Positions 5,739 to 7,277 of a DNA stretch of 7,277 bases are shown in pieces; the first letter of the stretch is position 1; each line of letters begins with the position of its first letter. The notes beneath the pieces are model-generated. The model was not told where the DNA came from and ran no database searches. It saw only the letters and a list, made by a program, of their open reading frames with translations. The translations under genes were made by a program, and so were the position numbers. Source of the DNA: CAXBYZ01 sp043826085 (GTDB lineage: Bacteria > Patescibacteriota > Microgenomatia > UBA1400 > CG1-02-47-37); assembly GCA_043826085.1 (NCBI GenBank), contig JBDRQW010000100.1, forward strand, positions 1 to 7,277, read 5' to 3'.

Positions 5739-5941
5739 ATACGAAAGTTAATTAATGACAGAATAACAAATATAATGGCTAAAATAATAGTCAAGTAAAA
5801 GATAGCTTTTTCAGCGCCTTTTTTTGAGTGATACATTTGAGATTGGCCACCAAAAGCAGTACCTAAACCGGTGCCTTTAGCTTGAAGTAAGATAATGGCA
5901 ATTAAAGCAATGGCAACTAAGGTTTGAAAGATGATTAACAT
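5735..5941 (-). CDS. secG: Preprotein translocase subunit SecG
   Basis: A 68 aa protein with two membrane segments (about 2-19 and 47-65). The loop between them carries the SecG signature LLQAKGTGLGTAFGG followed by SKKGAEK. SecG assists SecYEG-mediated protein export across the cytoplasmic membrane. Its length is normal for a compact SecG. It starts one base after the stop of the holin-like gene, with AAAGGA five bases before the ATG, and its stop overlaps the start of the solute-binding protein gene. The neighbours (exported binding protein, surface transglutaminase) are probable Sec clients. Confidence 0.95.
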   Translation of the reverse strand: MLIIFQTLVAIALIAIILLQAKGTGLGTAFGGQSQMYHSKKGAEKAIFYLTIILAIIFVILSLINFRI

Positions 5942-5942
5942 A

Positions 5943-6350
5943 TTAATCCTTTTTTAAAATTGTAGAAATTAGATTGAAAATCAAGCTTAGCAGGAAACTG
6001 GTGAGGATGTAAGAAACAGTTTTGTTAATGTAAAATTCGGGAGTGGTAAAACCACCTTGGGAAATTGAAGGGAAAGTAAAAGAGACAATTGAGACGGTAC
6101 TGACGATGTTGGTTAAAACTATAAGAACCAGGACATTGGCAATCCAACGAAATAAGCCCAGGGTTATTAGGTTAATGGGAAGGAGAAATAACTTGATGAT
6201 GGGTTTGACTAGATAGTTAATTAAAGTAAAAATCGTGCCGGCAGAAATGAGGTCAACTAGGTTATTTGGAACCAGTAGTCCAACAAAAAAGGAAGAAGTA
6301 ATAAAAAGACTAAAGGTATTAAGAAGAATTAATCTGATAAACTTTTTCAT
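5943..6350 (-). CDS. DUF360 / holin superfamily IV membrane protein
   Basis: A 135 aa protein with four hydrophobic segments: about 7-27, 31-55, 60-90 and 110-131. The core INYLVKPIIKLFLLPINLIT followed by LGLFRWIANVL (44-74) is the signature of the Phage_holin_4_2 / DUF360 family, including the conserved 'KP-I...LP...TLGLF...N' pattern. In bacterial chromosomes this is a widespread small membrane protein of unknown function, and the holin label does not imply phage lysis. It overlaps the upstream transglutaminase gene by 4 nt (ATGA, 6347-6350) and is followed by secG after one base, so it is an internal member of the envelope operon. Confidence 0.85.
   Translation of the reverse strand: MKKFIRLILLNTFSLFITSSFFVGLLVPNNLVDLISAGTIFTLINYLVKPIIKLFLLPINLITLGLFRWIANVLVLIVLTNIVSTVSIVSFTFPSISQGGFTTPEFYINKTVSYILTSFLLSLIFNLISTILKKD
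5947..5952 (-). promoter_or_regulatory. Ribosome-binding site of secG
   Basis: On the minus strand AAAGGA lies 5 nt before the secG ATG and is embedded in the last codons of the holin-like gene. It supports the ATG at 5941 as the true start and gives secG its own ribosome entry within the operon. Confidence 0.7.
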
Positions 6351-7277
6351 AATTTTATTTTATCATAAATACTTTTTTTAAGATGTTTTTTAATGATTTT
6401 AATGATGAGAGTGAGGCTGATTAAGATTAGAGTGATAATAATAATATATTTATAGTTGTTTAAAATTATGGTGTAGGTGGGTAGTAAAATAATTTGATGA
6501 TGGGTATTTGAGTATTCTGAAGTAATGGTAATTTCATCGGTGAAATTTGAGGTCCAGTTTGGAGCAGTTAGTTCGATATTAATAATATGATTAGAAAATG
6601 GAGGTAGGATTGGTACTTTCCAATTATTTTCTTTTAGATCAAAGTGATTGGAAAAAAAAGTAATTGATTGATTATAAAGAGCCACATTACCGGTATTTTC
6701 CAAAATAATTTGGCCATTAATAGGTAAACCGGCTAGAGTTTTTTCGGGCAGTTTAATAGATAAATTTGAGTTTGGGTTTTTTATTTTGGGGGTGGAAAAG
6801 TAAACATCAACATCTTTACTTTCAACTCCCGGAGCTTTGTAAGCTCCTGCCGGAACAGGGTATTGGCTGTCTTGACCCAAAATAACAAAAGCAAAGTGAT
6901 TAAGGTCTGTAAAGTTAAAAAAATCAACTCCGCCGGTAGTATTACCCCAAGTGGGGTCGACGGGTGTCCATGTACCAGTTTTGGTGTCGTAGTACTCCGG
7001 CCAAGCATGCAAGACATCTTTTTTTAGGCTTAGTGGCCTTAAAGAGGAGTTAGTGGTGTAGGCAAAACCGTTTATGGCTCTGCTAGGAATACCGGCGGCT
7101 CTGGAAAGGGCTATAAAAAGATCAGTAAACTCCATACAAATAGCTGAATCTTTGTTGTCTAAAACATTAGCGGCTCCAAACCTGGTAGTGGTTTCGCTTA
7201 AACGACCGTAGTCATAAATAAGGTTATCAACAATATATTGATAAATTTTGATTGGTGATTTTAGTTCTTTGGCCAGT
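6347..7277 (-). CDS. Transglutaminase-like surface protein, 5'-partial
   Basis: The frame is open to the right edge, adding 47 residues before the ATG at 7135. That ATG cannot be the start, because the catalytic cysteine lies just before it. In fragment numbering, the triad is Cys 47 (SAICMEF), His 90 (LHAWPEYY) and Asp 107 (PVDPTWG), the normal order and context of the transglutaminase/protease-like fold. The region GIPSRAINGFAY between Cys and His is also typical. Behind it comes a beta-rich domain of about 100 residues (LENTGNVALYNQSI), CARDB/NEW3-like in appearance. A C-terminal transmembrane anchor at about 275-295 and a basic tail follow. The enzyme therefore faces outward; it may cleave or crosslink proteins, and its substrate is unknown. 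It overlaps the next gene by 4 nt. Confidence 0.9.
   Translation of the reverse strand, partial: LAKELKSPIKIYQYIVDNLIYDYGRLSETTTRFGAANVLDNKDSAICMEFTDLFIALSRAAGIPSRAINGFAYTTNSSLRPLSLKKDVLHAWPEYYDTKTGTWTPVDPTWGNTTGGVDFFNFTDLNHFAFVILGQDSQYPVPAGAYKAPGVESKDVDVYFSTPKIKNPNSNLSIKLPEKTLAGLPINGQIILENTGNVALYNQSITFFSNHFDLKENNWKVPILPPFSNHIINIELTAPNWTSNFTDEITITSEYSNTHHQIILLPTYTIILNNYKYIIIITLILISLTLIIKIIKKHLKKSIYDKIKL

Noticed and set aside
6781..7017. 78 aa minus-strand reading frame
   Set aside because: Same strand but shifted within the transglutaminase gene, which keeps its catalytic motifs.
1..7277. Alternative genetic code (TGA as Gly), CRISPR array
   Set aside because: TGA ends tgt, both members of ATGA-coupled gene pairs fit TGA as stop, and no regularly spaced direct repeats are visible.

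Overview
The window looks like a piece of a Candidate Phyla Radiation (Patescibacteria) genome, most likely near the Microgenomates. This rests on the AT-rich sequence, short genes coupled by ATGA overlaps, a CPR-style Tgt (GYGYGGWPM and IHNLRFYS motifs), and a minimal membrane-anchored peptide-binding protein directly behind secG. The taxonomic call comes from remembered family features, not a search. TAA and TGA both end convincing genes, so the standard bacterial code fits.

Layout. (1) 1-1161, plus strand: the 3' part of tgt (tRNA-guanine transglycosylase, running off the left edge), then an extended -10 promoter and a tRNA-Arg(TCG). (2) 1162-4340: an accessory block. It holds a translationally coupled minus-strand pair (163 aa DUF6978-like, 259 aa DUF1828/DUF1829-like), a minus-strand pair of small membrane proteins, and a divergent plus-strand gene for an exported protein with 19 cysteines. 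Past that gene's stop the frame stays open for another 57 codons. (3) 4341-7277, minus strand: a tightly packed envelope operon, read from the right edge: transglutaminase-like surface protein (partial), DUF360/holin-IV-like membrane protein, secG, and a family 5 solute-binding protein. Every junction overlaps by 4 nt or is separated by 1 nt.

The least expected signal is a short palindrome of the form CCTRCARGGA-N3-TCCTTGYAGG. Two 23-nt copies (3338-3360 and 4372-4394) share 17 of 23 positions and show one compensatory base-pair change. One copy encodes the abnormal C-terminus of the solute-binding protein, exactly where family similarity stops. The core motif CCTGCAGG also sits at the abnormally short C-terminus of tgt. 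So both convergent core genes bordering the accessory block end in this motif, which suggests a small mobile or recombinogenic repeat marking the block's edges.

Functionally, the right-hand operon concerns the cell envelope and secretion. Tgt and tRNA-Arg belong to translation. The DUF6978/DUF1828 pair has the architecture of a two-gene toxin-antitoxin or defence-type module, but its function is not known from sequence.
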